A DNA stretch of 34,335 nt from Pseudomonas syringae pv. cilantro (GTDB lineage: Bacteria; Pseudomonadota; Gammaproteobacteria; Pseudomonadales; Pseudomonadaceae), in assembly GCF_001293775.1 (NCBI RefSeq), contig NZ_LGLN01000033.1:515148-549482 (forward strand), written 5' to 3'. Positions 5,750 through 13,953 of this stretch are shown here, piece by piece. Below the pieces are notes generated by a model that did no database searches, was not told the origin of the DNA, and saw nothing but the letters and a program-made list of their open reading frames with translations. The position numbers and the translations under genes are program-made. Position 1 is the first letter of the stretch. Each line of letters starts with the position of its first letter.

Positions 5750-7831
5750 ATGCCTGCTCCGTTTACTTTGCGTCACGCAAAGCGTTTGTCCGTGCCCCGT
5801 TCCATGTGGCCTTTTATGTCGGCTGGTCTATTCGCAATGAGCCCTTTGTGCTCTGCATTGGCCGACGCCGTTAAAGTCGAAGACTCGATGTTGACGCTTG
5901 GTACGGTCAATGTTCAGGGTGCGACCAGTGGTCCATTGAGCACCAGCAGCGTACTCAGCTCAGTGGATATCCTGGGGGGAGACATACTTAAAAAGATGCC
6001 GGTCAATTACAGCTGGGAGCTGTTCAGGCGCGCCCCGGGGGTGATGTTGGCCGAGTTCAATCAAGGCACCACATCCGGCAAAATCTCCTTTCGGGGCTTT
6101 AATGGCGAAGGGGAGGTGAACGCTGTCAAATTGTTGGTTGATGGAATTCCAGGCAACAGCAACGACGGCAACATGCCTTACATGGACATGATTTTCCCGA
6201 TGGAGCTGGACAGCATTGAGGTTGTACGTGGCACCAGTGATGCGCGCTATGGGCTTAACAATATCGCCGGTAACGTCAACATGCTGACCCGAACGGGTGG
6301 CGACTACAACAAGGCGCGGCTTCGTTACGGCAGCTTCAATACTCAGGAAACCCAGCTCGCCAAGGGCATTGAGAGCGGCAACTGGACTCAGAATTACTTC
6401 TTCGCCTATCAAAAAACAGACGGCTACCGGGATCACGCCGAAGCAGACAAATTTTCAATGTCAGGCAAATGGTTTTTCACTCCGGACGATGACAGCTACC
6501 GAATCGGCCTGATCGCTCGTCATTATGAAACCGAGGCCCAGGAGCCGGGGTATCTGACCGAGGACGATGCACGTCATCATCCCGAAATGACCAATAGTTT
6601 CAACGCGACTGACAAAGGCACGCGACGCATGAATCAGGTCAGTCTGCATTTCGATACAGACCTGACTGATACACTCGCCTGGTCAGCGAAGGCCTATGTA
6701 AACACCCTCGATGACAGGCGCTGGACGCAATATTGGCGCACAAGCTCACAACAGGAGCGCGATACTTACGAGACTCAATACGGCGCCCTTACTTCATTGA
6801 CTTGGCGTCCGGAAATCAGCGGGCTATACGATTTCGCTCTTGAAGGTGGTACGGACGTACAACAGCAGCAAAACAAGAGTGAGCGCTATCGCACCAGAAG
6901 CCGTGCGCGTCTGGCGACCACTCGCGACCAGCAGTTCGATTTAGATACCTATGGTGCTTATGTCCAAGCCGAAATCAAACCGTTCGAATCGTTGAAGATC
7001 GTACCGGCTTACCGGGTCGACAAGATTCAGGGCGACTTCACTAACGAAATGACTGGCACGGATTACGACATCAACGACTACGGTCTGATCAAGCAGCCGA
7101 AAATCAGCGTTGTCTATTCCCCTTGGGACGCCGCCAGCTTCTACGCGAACTGGGGGCGTACCTTTCAAGTGGCTACAGGTGCTGCTGCCTATAAAGTTCC
7201 GCCCAGGAATACAGACCTGGCGCCGTCGATCAATGAAGGTTGGGAAACCGGAATCAAGTTCACGCCAGCTGACTGGGTAGATGGTCGAGTCGCCTATTGG
7301 CAGCAAGAGGCCTCGGGGGAAGTCAGTCGCAGGCTGAACGACCCAAGTGGCGAGTCCGATAATGTTGGGGAAACCCGGCGGTGGGGCTACGACGTGCAAA
7401 TGAATCTGCACCCTGACGAGCGCACCGAGATATGGCTGGCCTATTCTTGGCAGTATTCGAAAATACTCCAGCCGAGTGCTACGTTACCAGGCAGTAAAGG
7501 TCGGGAAATCGACCATATCCCGCATCACCTTTATAACGCCGGCATCAGCTATGACGCGACACCAGCGTTACAGTTGACTGCGTGGATGAACGGCCAGACC
7601 CACTATTATCTGGAGCGGGAAAATACCAAGGGGACTTACGGCGGTTACGTGCTGATGAACCTCGGTGCAACCTACAAGGTGACGCAGTCAGTGAGTGTCG
7701 ACCTACAGCTGAAAAATCTCACGGATCGATACTATGAATACGTCTGGTACGACCCGGACGGTGCCCAGGGGTCTCTGCATTCCCCAGGTGATGGTCGCGC
7801 ACTTTATACCGGTGTGACGGTGGACTTCTGA
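5750..7831 (+). CDS. TonB-dependent outer-membrane receptor
   Basis: 693-aa receptor with a signal peptide ending near ALADA (residue ~39). The plug domain spans ~50-185, with SFRGFNGEGEVNAVKLLVDGIPGN and IEVVRGTSDARYGLNNIAGNVNMLTRTGG. A 22-strand barrel follows and ends in YTGVTVDF with the terminal Phe that outer-membrane insertion requires. Start 5750 is chosen for AGGAAG eight bases upstream; an in-frame TTG at 5717 has no SD. The substrate cannot be read from sequence. The DUF2946 partner suggests a metal or metal chelate rather than B12. It likely shares a promoter with DUF2946 under the element at 5106. Confidence 0.92.
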   Translation: MPAPFTLRHAKRLSVPRSMWPFMSAGLFAMSPLCSALADAVKVEDSMLTLGTVNVQGATSGPLSTSSVLSSVDILGGDILKKMPVNYSWELFRRAPGVMLAEFNQGTTSGKISFRGFNGEGEVNAVKLLVDGIPGNSNDGNMPYMDMIFPMELDSIEVVRGTSDARYGLNNIAGNVNMLTRTGGDYNKARLRYGSFNTQETQLAKGIESGNWTQNYFFAYQKTDGYRDHAEADKFSMSGKWFFTPDDDSYRIGLIARHYETEAQEPGYLTEDDARHHPEMTNSFNATDKGTRRMNQVSLHFDTDLTDTLAWSAKAYVNTLDDRRWTQYWRTSSQQERDTYETQYGALTSLTWRPEISGLYDFALEGGTDVQQQQNKSERYRTRSRARLATTRDQQFDLDTYGAYVQAEIKPFESLKIVPAYRVDKIQGDFTNEMTGTDYDINDYGLIKQPKISVVYSPWDAASFYANWGRTFQVATGAAAYKVPPRNTDLAPSINEGWETGIKFTPADWVDGRVAYWQQEASGEVSRRLNDPSGESDNVGETRRWGYDVQMNLHPDERTEIWLAYSWQYSKILQPSATLPGSKGREIDHIPHHLYNAGISYDATPALQLTAWMNGQTHYYLERENTKGTYGGYVLMNLGATYKVTQSVSVDLQLKNLTDRYYEYVWYDPDGAQGSLHSPGDGRALYTGVTVDF

Positions 7832-7842
7832 TGGGAAAAATT

Positions 7843-7865
7843 GCTGAGGCCTTTCGGGCCTCGGC
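7843..7865 (+). other. Hairpin after the TonB receptor gene
   Basis: GCTGAGGCC (7843-7851) pairs with GGCCTCGGC (7857-7865), nine pairs including one G-U, around TTTCG. It begins twelve bases after the receptor stop but lacks a T-run. It may protect the mRNA 3' end or terminate with help from Rho. Confidence 0.5.
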
Positions 7866-7925
7866 AGTTCGCAGGTCAAGCTGCTCCACTAAAGGCTTAT
7901 GGAGAAGCAGCAAATCAGCGGAGGC

Positions 7926-8207
7926 TCATTTGCTATCGCACTCAAACGCAATCTTGCGCGATCTGGAAATCAGTAGCGCTATCAGGTCTTGCAGTTGGCA
8001 GGACAAGAAATGAGCATGCATGGCTTGTTGGTCATGCCATAAACACTCAATTATCCAGCTGTTGGTTTCAGGCACTCTCCTTAGCTCACAGTTGGCAATG
8101 CCCGAAGCGTTGCGTTCTACCAGGCCAAGAATAATGGAAATCCTGCCCTCAAAATCATCGTCCATGTTAACTTCGAAACCCATAGCGCTTTTTACAAGGC
8201 TCGACAT
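7926..8207 (-). CDS. Small ABM-fold (monooxygenase-like) protein
   Basis: 93-aa protein with the pattern of the dimeric ferredoxin-like ABM fold. A beta strand is followed by a helix (ISIILGLVERNASGIANCELRRV), then NSWIIECLWHDQQAMHAHFLSCQLQDLIALL. The W-H-D-Q-x-A-M-x-x-H-F element is typical of antibiotic-biosynthesis-monooxygenase/quinol-monooxygenase proteins. IsdG-type haem monooxygenases share the fold, so a role in processing an imported ligand is conceivable but unproven. GGAG eight bases upstream supports the ATG at 8207. It is divergent from the GlxA-type regulator across 202 bases and convergent with the receptor gene. Confidence 0.6.
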   Translation of the reverse strand: MSSLVKSAMGFEVNMDDDFEGRISIILGLVERNASGIANCELRRVPETNSWIIECLWHDQQAMHAHFLSCQLQDLIALLISRSRKIAFECDSK

Positions 8208-8340
8208 TGACCTGACTCCACAGTGGATTTTAAATCACGTTACTGCCAACGCTGGATACAAGAAGCCTCTTCGTGCCCACGCGCTCTACAGCGTTCAATA
8301 TAAAAACTACAATAGCCGGAAAATGGCCAAAAATAATGAC

Positions 8341-8365
8341 AAAACGTTGATGAATCCTGCCAAAA
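8341..8365 (+). promoter_or_regulatory. 25-nt regulatory element, copy 2 (upstream of GlxA-type regulator)
   Basis: AAAACGTTGATGA followed by ATCCTGCCAAAA. It is the partner of 5106-5130 in the same orientation relative to the downstream gene, and ends 44 bases before the regulator ATG. CCTGCC inside it pairs with GGCAGG at 8378-8383. TATTCT (8384-8389) is a candidate -10. Confidence 0.5.
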
Positions 8366-8409
8366 TCACCAGAACCCGGCAGGTATTCTTCCGGGAGGGA
8401 TCGCTCTAA

Positions 8410-9372
8410 ATGCCAGTAAAATCGATACAATTCATGACCTACCCTGAAGTAAGCCTGCTGGACTTAGCCGGTCCTCTGGATGTGTTTATTGCGGCTAACC
8501 ATTTTGCGCACCCCGGTCATCCGCCATACTCTTTATCCATCCTCGCATTAAACCCGACGACGGAGATATTCTCTGATTTCTCGTTGAACGCTGCGGTTTT
8601 GCTAGAGGAGACGCCTGCAGCGCACACACTTATCGTGCCGGGCGGGCCCGGAATACATAAGTTTTGTGATCACCCCCAGTTTTTTTCACATTTTGTAAAA
8701 CATACTGAAAAGGTCACGCGCCTGGTCTCTGTTTGCACGGGGATATTTGCGCTGGCCACCGCTGGAAAGTTGAATGGGCGAAACGTTACTACCCATTGGT
8801 CGGCCTATGACAAGCTGGAAAGTGACTTTCCTTCTGTCAAGGTGAGGCGCGGTCCTATATTCATAAATGATGGGGAGTTATGGACTTCAGCAGGTGTCAC
8901 TTCTGGGATCGATTTGGCTCTTGCAATCGTTGAGGCGGATTTGGGTCATGCTGCTGCGCTCGAGGTTGCACGGCATCTGGTTGTGTTTCTGAAACGCCCC
9001 GGGGATCAGAACCAGTTCAGCTCATCATTGACTCTGCAATCCAAGAGCAGTCAGTTTTCAGACCTTCATGCTTGGTTGAACAACAACCTTAGTGGAGATT
9101 TATCCGTATCAGCGCTAGCAGATTTCATGAACATGAGCGAAAGAACATTTGCGCGAAAATACAGTGAAATCACAGGCAGTACGCCAAGCAAAATGGTCGA
9201 GCAACTCCGCCTGGAAGCGGCTCGCCATTTGCTGGTCACTTCAAGTGCTCCGCTCAAGACAGTCGCCAGCAAGTGCGGTCTGGGCAATGAATCAACCTTT
9301 ATCCGTAGTTTTGTAAAAAGCTACTCTGTCACGCCCAGAGAATATAGAGAACGCTTCAAGTCACAGCGCTGA
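8410..9372 (+). CDS. GlxA-type transcriptional regulator (DJ-1/PfpI + AraC)
   Basis: 320 aa. The N-terminal class I glutamine-amidotransferase-like domain (~5-185) has the nucleophile-elbow cysteine in VSVCTGIFALATAG (C109) and the TTHWS motif usual for GlxA regulators. An AraC-type double helix-turn-helix spans ~220-318 (LSVSALADFMNMSERTFARKYSEITG and LKTVASKCGLGNESTFIRSFVKSYSVTPREYR). Such regulators are usually activators sensing a small metabolite. GGGAGG precedes the ATG by eleven bases. Base composition is visibly AT-richer than the flanks, a possible sign of transfer. The 25-nt element upstream, shared with the receptor promoter, suggests it controls both. Confidence 0.9.
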   Translation: MPVKSIQFMTYPEVSLLDLAGPLDVFIAANHFAHPGHPPYSLSILALNPTTEIFSDFSLNAAVLLEETPAAHTLIVPGGPGIHKFCDHPQFFSHFVKHTEKVTRLVSVCTGIFALATAGKLNGRNVTTHWSAYDKLESDFPSVKVRRGPIFINDGELWTSAGVTSGIDLALAIVEADLGHAAALEVARHLVVFLKRPGDQNQFSSSLTLQSKSSQFSDLHAWLNNNLSGDLSVSALADFMNMSERTFARKYSEITGSTPSKMVEQLRLEAARHLLVTSSAPLKTVASKCGLGNESTFIRSFVKSYSVTPREYRERFKSQR

Positions 9373-9378
9373 ACGAAT

Positions 9379-9392
9379 ACCTGGATCCAGGT
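9379..9392. repeat. Perfect 14-bp palindrome between convergent genes
   Basis: ACCTGGATCCAGGT is perfectly self-complementary and lies seven bases after the regulator stop, between two convergent regulator genes. With no loop and no T-run it is a poor terminator. A second short palindrome, ATTTATAAAT, follows around 9410. Confidence 0.45.
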
Positions 9393-9470
9393 CAGCGGCA
9401 AAAAAGAACATTTATAAATGGCTGATGACGCATGTTTTCTGACGCAAGACCTGATAAGACCCACCGCTTT

Positions 9471-10448
9471 TTACGCCTTTTCATCTGACTTGATTTGACG
9501 AAAAAACATTCGCCGATACTCCGAAGGCGAAGTGCCAAGATGAACAGAAAACTGCTGTCTCAAGGATAAAGGCGTCCCAAAACCTGCCTCACCGGCAACG
9601 CACTCGATAGGTAAATCAGTCGTCTCCAGCAGCGCTTGCGCTCTGATGACTCGCTCGGCGTTCAGCCATCTGGAGACGGTGCTGCCGGTGGCCTCCCGAA
9701 AGCGCCGAGTAAACGTGCGCCTGCTCATTTTCGCCTTCTCGGCCAGGACGTCGAGTGACAGGTTACTGGACAGGTTCATCCTGGCCCACGCCAGCACATC
9801 AGACAAATGCGTCTCGCTGGACAGTTGCGGCACTGGACGCTCTACATATTGAGCCTGGCCGCCTTGCCTGTGCGGCGGCGTCACCAGCATCTTCGCGGTG
9901 CGATTCGCTACATCGGCACCGAGCCGCTGGCGTATCAAATGCAGGCAACAATCGATGGCCGCCACGGTTCCTGCAGAGGTCATGATGTTGCCATCACTGA
10001 CATAGAGCACTTCTGGCCTGAAACGAACGTAAGGGAAGCGTCGAGCAAACTCTTCTCGCGCTGCCCAGTGAGTGGTTGCTTCTCTGCCATCAAGCAGCCC
10101 GGCATCTCCGAGCACAAATGCTCCCAGGCACAACCCGACCATGAGCTTGCCTTGCGCGTTGGCAAGCTGAAGGGCTTCGATAAGCGGTGCAGATGCAGCA
10201 ACCGATTGATCACCCCACGCCGGAATGACAACGACGTCGCACGCCTCCATCAGTTCCAGGCCATGAGTGACTTGCAGTCCGATGCCTTGGTCGCTGCTTA
10301 TCATTCCCGGCGACTCGGCGCAGTAACTGATCTCGTAGTGAGGCTCATCAGGTGCGGACTGAGCCGTTCCCAGCACTACGCCCGGCACAGAAAGATGGAA
10401 CAGGCTGACGCCGTTGAACGCCAGAACAGCAACACGGATGGATTGCAT
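9471..10448 (-). CDS. Second GlxA-type regulator (DJ-1/PfpI + AraC)
   Basis: 325 aa. The amidotransferase-like N domain has GLCLGAFVLGDAGLLDGREATTHW (elbow cysteine C107). The AraC HTH pair is LSLDVLAEKAKMSRRTFTRRFREATG and IECVAGEAGFGTPLSLRQQFSVHLGTSPSEYRR. Start 10448 is chosen because GAGG lies seven bases upstream; the frame continues to 10499 without an SD. It has the architecture of the 8410 regulator but is only moderately similar, so they are not a recent duplication. It is divergent from the metallo-hydrolase at 10686, its most likely target. Confidence 0.9.
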   Translation of the reverse strand: MQSIRVAVLAFNGVSLFHLSVPGVVLGTAQSAPDEPHYEISYCAESPGMISSDQGIGLQVTHGLELMEACDVVVIPAWGDQSVAASAPLIEALQLANAQGKLMVGLCLGAFVLGDAGLLDGREATTHWAAREEFARRFPYVRFRPEVLYVSDGNIMTSAGTVAAIDCCLHLIRQRLGADVANRTAKMLVTPPHRQGGQAQYVERPVPQLSSETHLSDVLAWARMNLSSNLSLDVLAEKAKMSRRTFTRRFREATGSTVSRWLNAERVIRAQALLETTDLPIECVAGEAGFGTPLSLRQQFSVHLGTSPSEYRRMFFRQIKSDEKA

Positions 10449-10617
10449 CAGACAGCCTCGGATTTGCTGTGTACTTGCTATGGCGTGCGCAGGAACCATG
10501 AGTAAGCGCTCACAGTAACTTGTTTAGAGGGTCGGGGAGGTAAGGGGATATCTCCGCCTCATCTCACATTTCCGGCAACACAGACACTTGGCCCGATTAT
10601 ATCGAAATATGTCATTC

Positions 10618-10634
10618 AGGCCACTGTCTGGCCT
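10618..10634 (+). promoter_or_regulatory. Inverted repeat in the GlxA/metallo-hydrolase intergenic region
   Basis: AGGCCA-CTGTC-TGGCCT, perfect six-base arms with a five-base spacer, 51 bases before the hydrolase ATG in the 237-base divergent promoter region. It could be a regulator half-site pair or a leader hairpin. No clear promoter hexamers were assigned. Confidence 0.3.
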
Positions 10635-10685
10635 CAAGGCATTGGGCAAGAATGATGTCCTCGATGTATCGACAGGATAACCCCC

Positions 10686-11567
10686 ATGAATTTCACAATA
10701 CTTCCTCTTGCGCTCAGCATTGCTTGCGCTGCGGCCACCACACCTGCCTTTGCGGGCGCAAGTGCCTCTGAGGCATCACACAAAGTGAATGTGCAGCAAG
10801 TTCGTAACGCGACGGTGAAAATCTCCTACGGCGATACGACCTTTCTGATCGACCCGATGCTGGCAAAAAAGGGAACCTACCCAGGGTTTGAAAATACCTA
10901 TCGAAGCAATCTGCGCAATCCACTGGTTGATCTGACCGAGTCGCCCACCGAAGTTATCGCGGGTATCGACGCCGTCATCGTCACTCATACGCACCTTGAC
11001 CACTGGGACGATGCCGCACAAAAAGCGCTGCCTAAAGACATCCCTCTGTTTACCCAGCATGAAGAAGACGCGCAGCTGATTCGCTCTCAAGGTTTCAAGA
11101 ACGTACGCGTATTGACTGATGAAGCCGAATTCGGCGGCGTCAAAATCACCAAGACCGGTGGGCAGCATGGCACCGACGAGATGTATGCCGTGCCAGCCCT
11201 CGCCAAACCGCTGGGCGAAGCAATGGGCGTTGTGTTTCAAGCCCCGGGCTACAAGACCCTCTACCTCGCGGGTGACACTGTATGGCGTAAAGAGGTCGAT
11301 CAGGCTATCGAGAACTACCATCCCGAAGTCATCGTCCTCAATGCCGGCAAAGCAAAAATGACGGGGTATGAGGGGGCGATCATCATGGGGGAGGAGGATG
11401 TACTGCGCGCTTCACAGGTCGCGAAGAACGCGAAAATCGTCGCGGTACACATGAATGCAATCAACCATATGTCCCTGACCCGTGAGCAATTGCGCGCTTA
11501 CGTCAAGCAGCAGGGTATCGAGAGTCGTGTAGACATACCAGAAGATGGCGCTGCGCTAGAGTTCTGA
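10686..11567 (+). CDS. Exported metallo-beta-lactamase-fold hydrolase
   Basis: 293 aa with a signal peptide (MNFTILPLALSIACAAATTPAFA). The MBL metal motif is THTHLDHWD (H101, H103, D105, H106), followed by GGQHG and LAGDTVW, which supply further metal ligands. Overall it resembles the UlaG-like/YtnP group of small MBL hydrolases rather than true beta-lactamases. A periplasmic location is unusual for the UlaG-like branch and is notable. AGGAT is a plausible SD. It is the first gene after the divergent GlxA-type regulator and is followed by an isochorismatase-type hydrolase 102 bases on. Confidence 0.85.
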   Translation: MNFTILPLALSIACAAATTPAFAGASASEASHKVNVQQVRNATVKISYGDTTFLIDPMLAKKGTYPGFENTYRSNLRNPLVDLTESPTEVIAGIDAVIVTHTHLDHWDDAAQKALPKDIPLFTQHEEDAQLIRSQGFKNVRVLTDEAEFGGVKITKTGGQHGTDEMYAVPALAKPLGEAMGVVFQAPGYKTLYLAGDTVWRKEVDQAIENYHPEVIVLNAGKAKMTGYEGAIIMGEEDVLRASQVAKNAKIVAVHMNAINHMSLTREQLRAYVKQQGIESRVDIPEDGAALEF

Positions 11568-11643
11568 CTTAAACCCTTTGGGGTCGCAATAACAGCAGGT
11601 GCTCTGCCTCTCGACCTCAGCGTTCATTACCTTGTTATTAGGC

Positions 11644-11656
11644 TCGGATAATCCGA
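11644..11656 (+). promoter_or_regulatory. Small palindrome before the isochorismatase gene
   Basis: TCGGAT-A-ATCCGA, followed at once by TCGGA, gives three alternating TCGGA half-sites just ahead of the ATG. The last overlaps the GGAG ribosome site. It could be an operator; the short length keeps confidence low. Confidence 0.25.
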
Positions 11657-11669
11657 TCGGAGATCTTTC

Positions 11670-12215
11670 ATGAAATGTGGCCTCGTCGTAGTTGATCTGC
11701 AAAACGAATACCTGCCCTTCGGCAAATTGCCGTTAACCGGCATCGAAGCGGCTGTCGCAAATGCTGTGAGAGTTATCAGTCACGCGCGGGATACAGGCGT
11801 TCCGGTTTTTCATATACGGCATGAATCCGATAATGAAGGCGCCACGATATTTATCAAGGGGTCTGGCGGTGCTCAGATACAGCCCGCTGTAGCGCCTGCT
11901 GGCCAAGAACCTGTGATCGTTAAAAAACACATTAACGCCTTCCGAGGAACTGATCTCAAGCAGCAGTTGGAAGCCGCTGAGATCCAGGAGCTCGTGGTAA
12001 TAGGCGCCATGAGCCACATGTGCATCGACGCTGTAGTGCGTGCTGCGGCGGACATGGGTTATCCGGTTACTGTGCTGCATGATGCGTGCGCTACTCTGGA
12101 TCTCACTTTTCGCGGAGTCACCGTGCCTGCCGCCCAAACGCATGCGGCGATGATGGCCGCATTTGAGTTCGGCTACGCCACCGTTAAATCGGTGGACGAG
12201 TACCTCTCGGCTTGA
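11670..12215 (+). CDS. Isochorismatase-family cysteine hydrolase
   Basis: 181 aa with the family's catalytic triad visible: D9 (LVVVDLQNEY), a lysine in VIVKKHINAF (K85 or K86), and C118 in GAMSHMCIDA. The cis-peptide-type GA-M-S-H segment before the cysteine is characteristic. Members hydrolyse amides or vinyl ethers (nicotinamidase, isochorismatase, N-carbamoyl amidases); the substrate here is unknown. GGAG precedes the ATG by seven to eight bases. Cysteine hydrolases often sit beside GlxA-type regulators, as here, which suggests one inducible catabolic or detoxifying unit. Confidence 0.88.
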   Translation: MKCGLVVVDLQNEYLPFGKLPLTGIEAAVANAVRVISHARDTGVPVFHIRHESDNEGATIFIKGSGGAQIQPAVAPAGQEPVIVKKHINAFRGTDLKQQLEAAEIQELVVIGAMSHMCIDAVVRAAADMGYPVTVLHDACATLDLTFRGVTVPAAQTHAAMMAAFEFGYATVKSVDEYLSA

Positions 12216-12534
12216 ACGCCCGACGCTCGGATTTTCGGAGCCCATGCGGGCTCCTTCCTGTTTCTGGCAAACGCGACGTCTTCCATCACCGAATCGCGCG
12301 GCCGCGCTTTATTGATCAATGATAGCCGCTGACCCCAATACTTGAAGTTGCGCGGATTCAGAGTCAGCCGTGCTGAACATTGACGCAGGCCGCAGCACTT
12401 AGAGGTCGTGCAAACAATCCCCTCAGCAGTCGCTCAGATGTCAGATGTTCTCCCATGCCGGCCTATGCAGATGGGGTGGTGCCAATTCGAGCTTCTTATA
12501 CCCAATACTCGAAGAGCAGCTGCCGAGCTGGAAT
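12216..12534. other. Intergenic region between convergent genes
   Basis: After the terminator-like hairpin at 12237 no gene is recognisable. Two imperfect direct copies of CCCAATACTTGAAG occur at 12334-12347 and 12501-12514 (13 of 14 identical); their meaning is unclear. Several short frames cross the region but none has an SD or a protein-like sequence. Confidence 0.4.
12237..12262 (+). terminator. Probable terminator after the isochorismatase gene
   Basis: GGAGCCC-ATGC-GGGCTCC, a perfect seven-base stem with a four-base loop, then TTCCTGTTT. The T-run is interrupted, so termination may be partial. Confidence 0.6.
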
Positions 12535-12996
12535 CTATAAAATCTTTTTCTTTGCCGACGCTTCGCTTTTCACCGCCACCGATTCCGCAACCGTGCAACT
12601 GCCCTCGCTACAGCGACGGCCACCATCAGGATGAGGCAGCCAGGCGAGGTGAGGGCGCAGGCGGCAAAAAAGACGATACAAGACGGTAAATAGCGGCCTG
12701 AGAATCGGCCAGGACAGCGGCGCGACCCACTTGCCGAGACTCGCTGCCCGCCAGCTCCAGAGCGTGGCGTCCAGCCCGGTTACCCAGGTTCCATCGTCAA
12801 ACCGGGCATGCAGTGACGACTCCATTTTTGTAAGTGTCAGCCCGAGCGAACTGGCGTCGAACGCGTCGTCACTGATATCAACAAACAAAAGACGATCCGC
12901 TGTAGCCCGCGCCCGCAGAACTTTGATTTCTCGAGCGCAGAGTGGGCACTCGCCGTCAAAGTAGAGCGTCAAAGGCCATTGGGGTTTCTTGTACAC
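12535..12996 (-). CDS. DCC-family thiol-disulfide oxidoreductase-like protein (DUF393)
   Basis: 153 aa. The N-terminus holds the family motif D-G-E-C-P-L-C (D14, C17, C20) after a beta strand (LTLYFDGECPLC), a thioredoxin-like CxxC site. LGKWVAPLSWPILRPLFTVLYRLF is a hydrophobic or amphipathic stretch usual in DCC proteins. The start is a GTG at 12996 with AAGG nine bases upstream; that AAGG lies inside the dyad at 13003-13031. Two C-terminal cysteines (RRCSEGSC) are extra. It is last in the minus-strand redox run, 115 bases after the SDR. Confidence 0.85.
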   Translation of the reverse strand: MYKKPQWPLTLYFDGECPLCAREIKVLRARATADRLLFVDISDDAFDASSLGLTLTKMESSLHARFDDGTWVTGLDATLWSWRAASLGKWVAPLSWPILRPLFTVLYRLFCRLRPHLAWLPHPDGGRRCSEGSCTVAESVAVKSEASAKKKIL

Positions 12997-13002
12997 GGTT
13001 TG

Positions 13003-13031
13003 ATACCTTGTATAGGTTTTCTACAAGGTAT
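13003..13031 (-). promoter_or_regulatory. 10-bp-arm dyad overlapping the DCC gene start region
   Basis: ATACCTTGTA (13003-13012) and TACAAGGTAT (13022-13031) are perfect inverted arms nine bases apart. On the minus strand a promoter TTGCGA (13037-13032) - N17 - TATACA (13014-13009) would be covered by the dyad, as in repressor operators. If transcription instead starts further upstream, the RNA stem would hide the AAGG ribosome site. No candidate regulator gene is adjacent. Confidence 0.55.
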
Positions 13032-13111
13032 TCGCAAAAACACGTGCTGACAATGGTTGCCCACACTGGCCGCTGAAAGAGAAACCTGTTCATGGCCGCA
13101 CGCACGGCGCC

Positions 13112-13924
13112 TTAAACCGGCAAACGAAGTTGCTTGCGCAAGCTCTTGTCAAACGCAGCTGCCGGCACAAACCGGCGCAGCAGGCTGATTTGTCGAGCGG
13201 TCTTGCCGGCCGTGTAGCGATGCTTTGGCTGGGTGTCGCTTGCTGCTTTCAGCACGACCGCTGCCACGACTTCTGGCAGGTCAGCGGTGGGCATCACGTC
13301 GGCTAACAGTGCCTTGAACCCGGCTCGCGCCTGATCGTAATCCGGCAATGGCGAATCCGGTTCGATGCCATTTTGATCGAAGACGGTCCGTACAAACCCT
13401 GGCTCGACGACAGAGACGCGTATACCGAAGGCGCGGACTTCGTGATCGAGCGATTCCGAATAGCCTTCAAGCGCATGTTTGACCGCCGAGTAATGAGACG
13501 AATAAGGCGCGGGTATCAATCCCAAAATCGACCCGATATTGATGATGCGCCCTTGGCCATTTTGTCGCATCGACGGTAATACCGCGTTGGTCATACGGAT
13601 CACACCGTACAGGTTGACATCGAACAACGCCTGTACCTGAGCAATAGAGAACTCTTCCGCCCCTCCAACCAGACCGACACCGGCATTATTGACCAAGAGG
13701 TCGATTCGTCCAGTTTGGGCGAGCACGGTGGATATCAAGTGACTGACCGCTTCATCGTTCGTCACGTCGCATGTGAGCATCGACACTTGCGACGTGCTGA
13801 GGCCTGTCTTGCGGCTTGTGCCGAATACCGTGAAACCTGCGTGCGCAAGAGCTTCTGCAGTCGCACGACCAATACCTGAGGAGGCGCCGGTGACTATCGC
13901 GGTTTTTCCGGAAAATTTACTCAT
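13112..13924 (-). CDS. Short-chain dehydrogenase/reductase (SDR)
   Basis: 270-aa classical SDR. The nucleotide-binding TGASSGIG is at residues 12-19, NNAG at 79-82, and the catalytic S132, Y145 and K149 (YSAVK) are all present. The NADP preference is suggested by R38 and K39 after the second strand (FGTSRKT). Start 13924 is chosen for GGAG six bases upstream over an earlier ATG at 13936. The substrate is unknown. It lies 142 bases downstream of the MDR gene, and the gap holds the alternating hairpin arms at 13954-13993. Confidence 0.92.
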   Translation of the reverse strand: MSKFSGKTAIVTGASSGIGRATAEALAHAGFTVFGTSRKTGLSTSQVSMLTCDVTNDEAVSHLISTVLAQTGRIDLLVNNAGVGLVGGAEEFSIAQVQALFDVNLYGVIRMTNAVLPSMRQNGQGRIINIGSILGLIPAPYSSHYSAVKHALEGYSESLDHEVRAFGIRVSVVEPGFVRTVFDQNGIEPDSPLPDYDQARAGFKALLADVMPTADLPEVVAAVVLKAASDTQPKHRYTAGKTARQISLLRRFVPAAAFDKSLRKQLRLPV

Positions 13925-13953
13925 GTGATACTCCAATGCTCGGCAAGTTGGGC

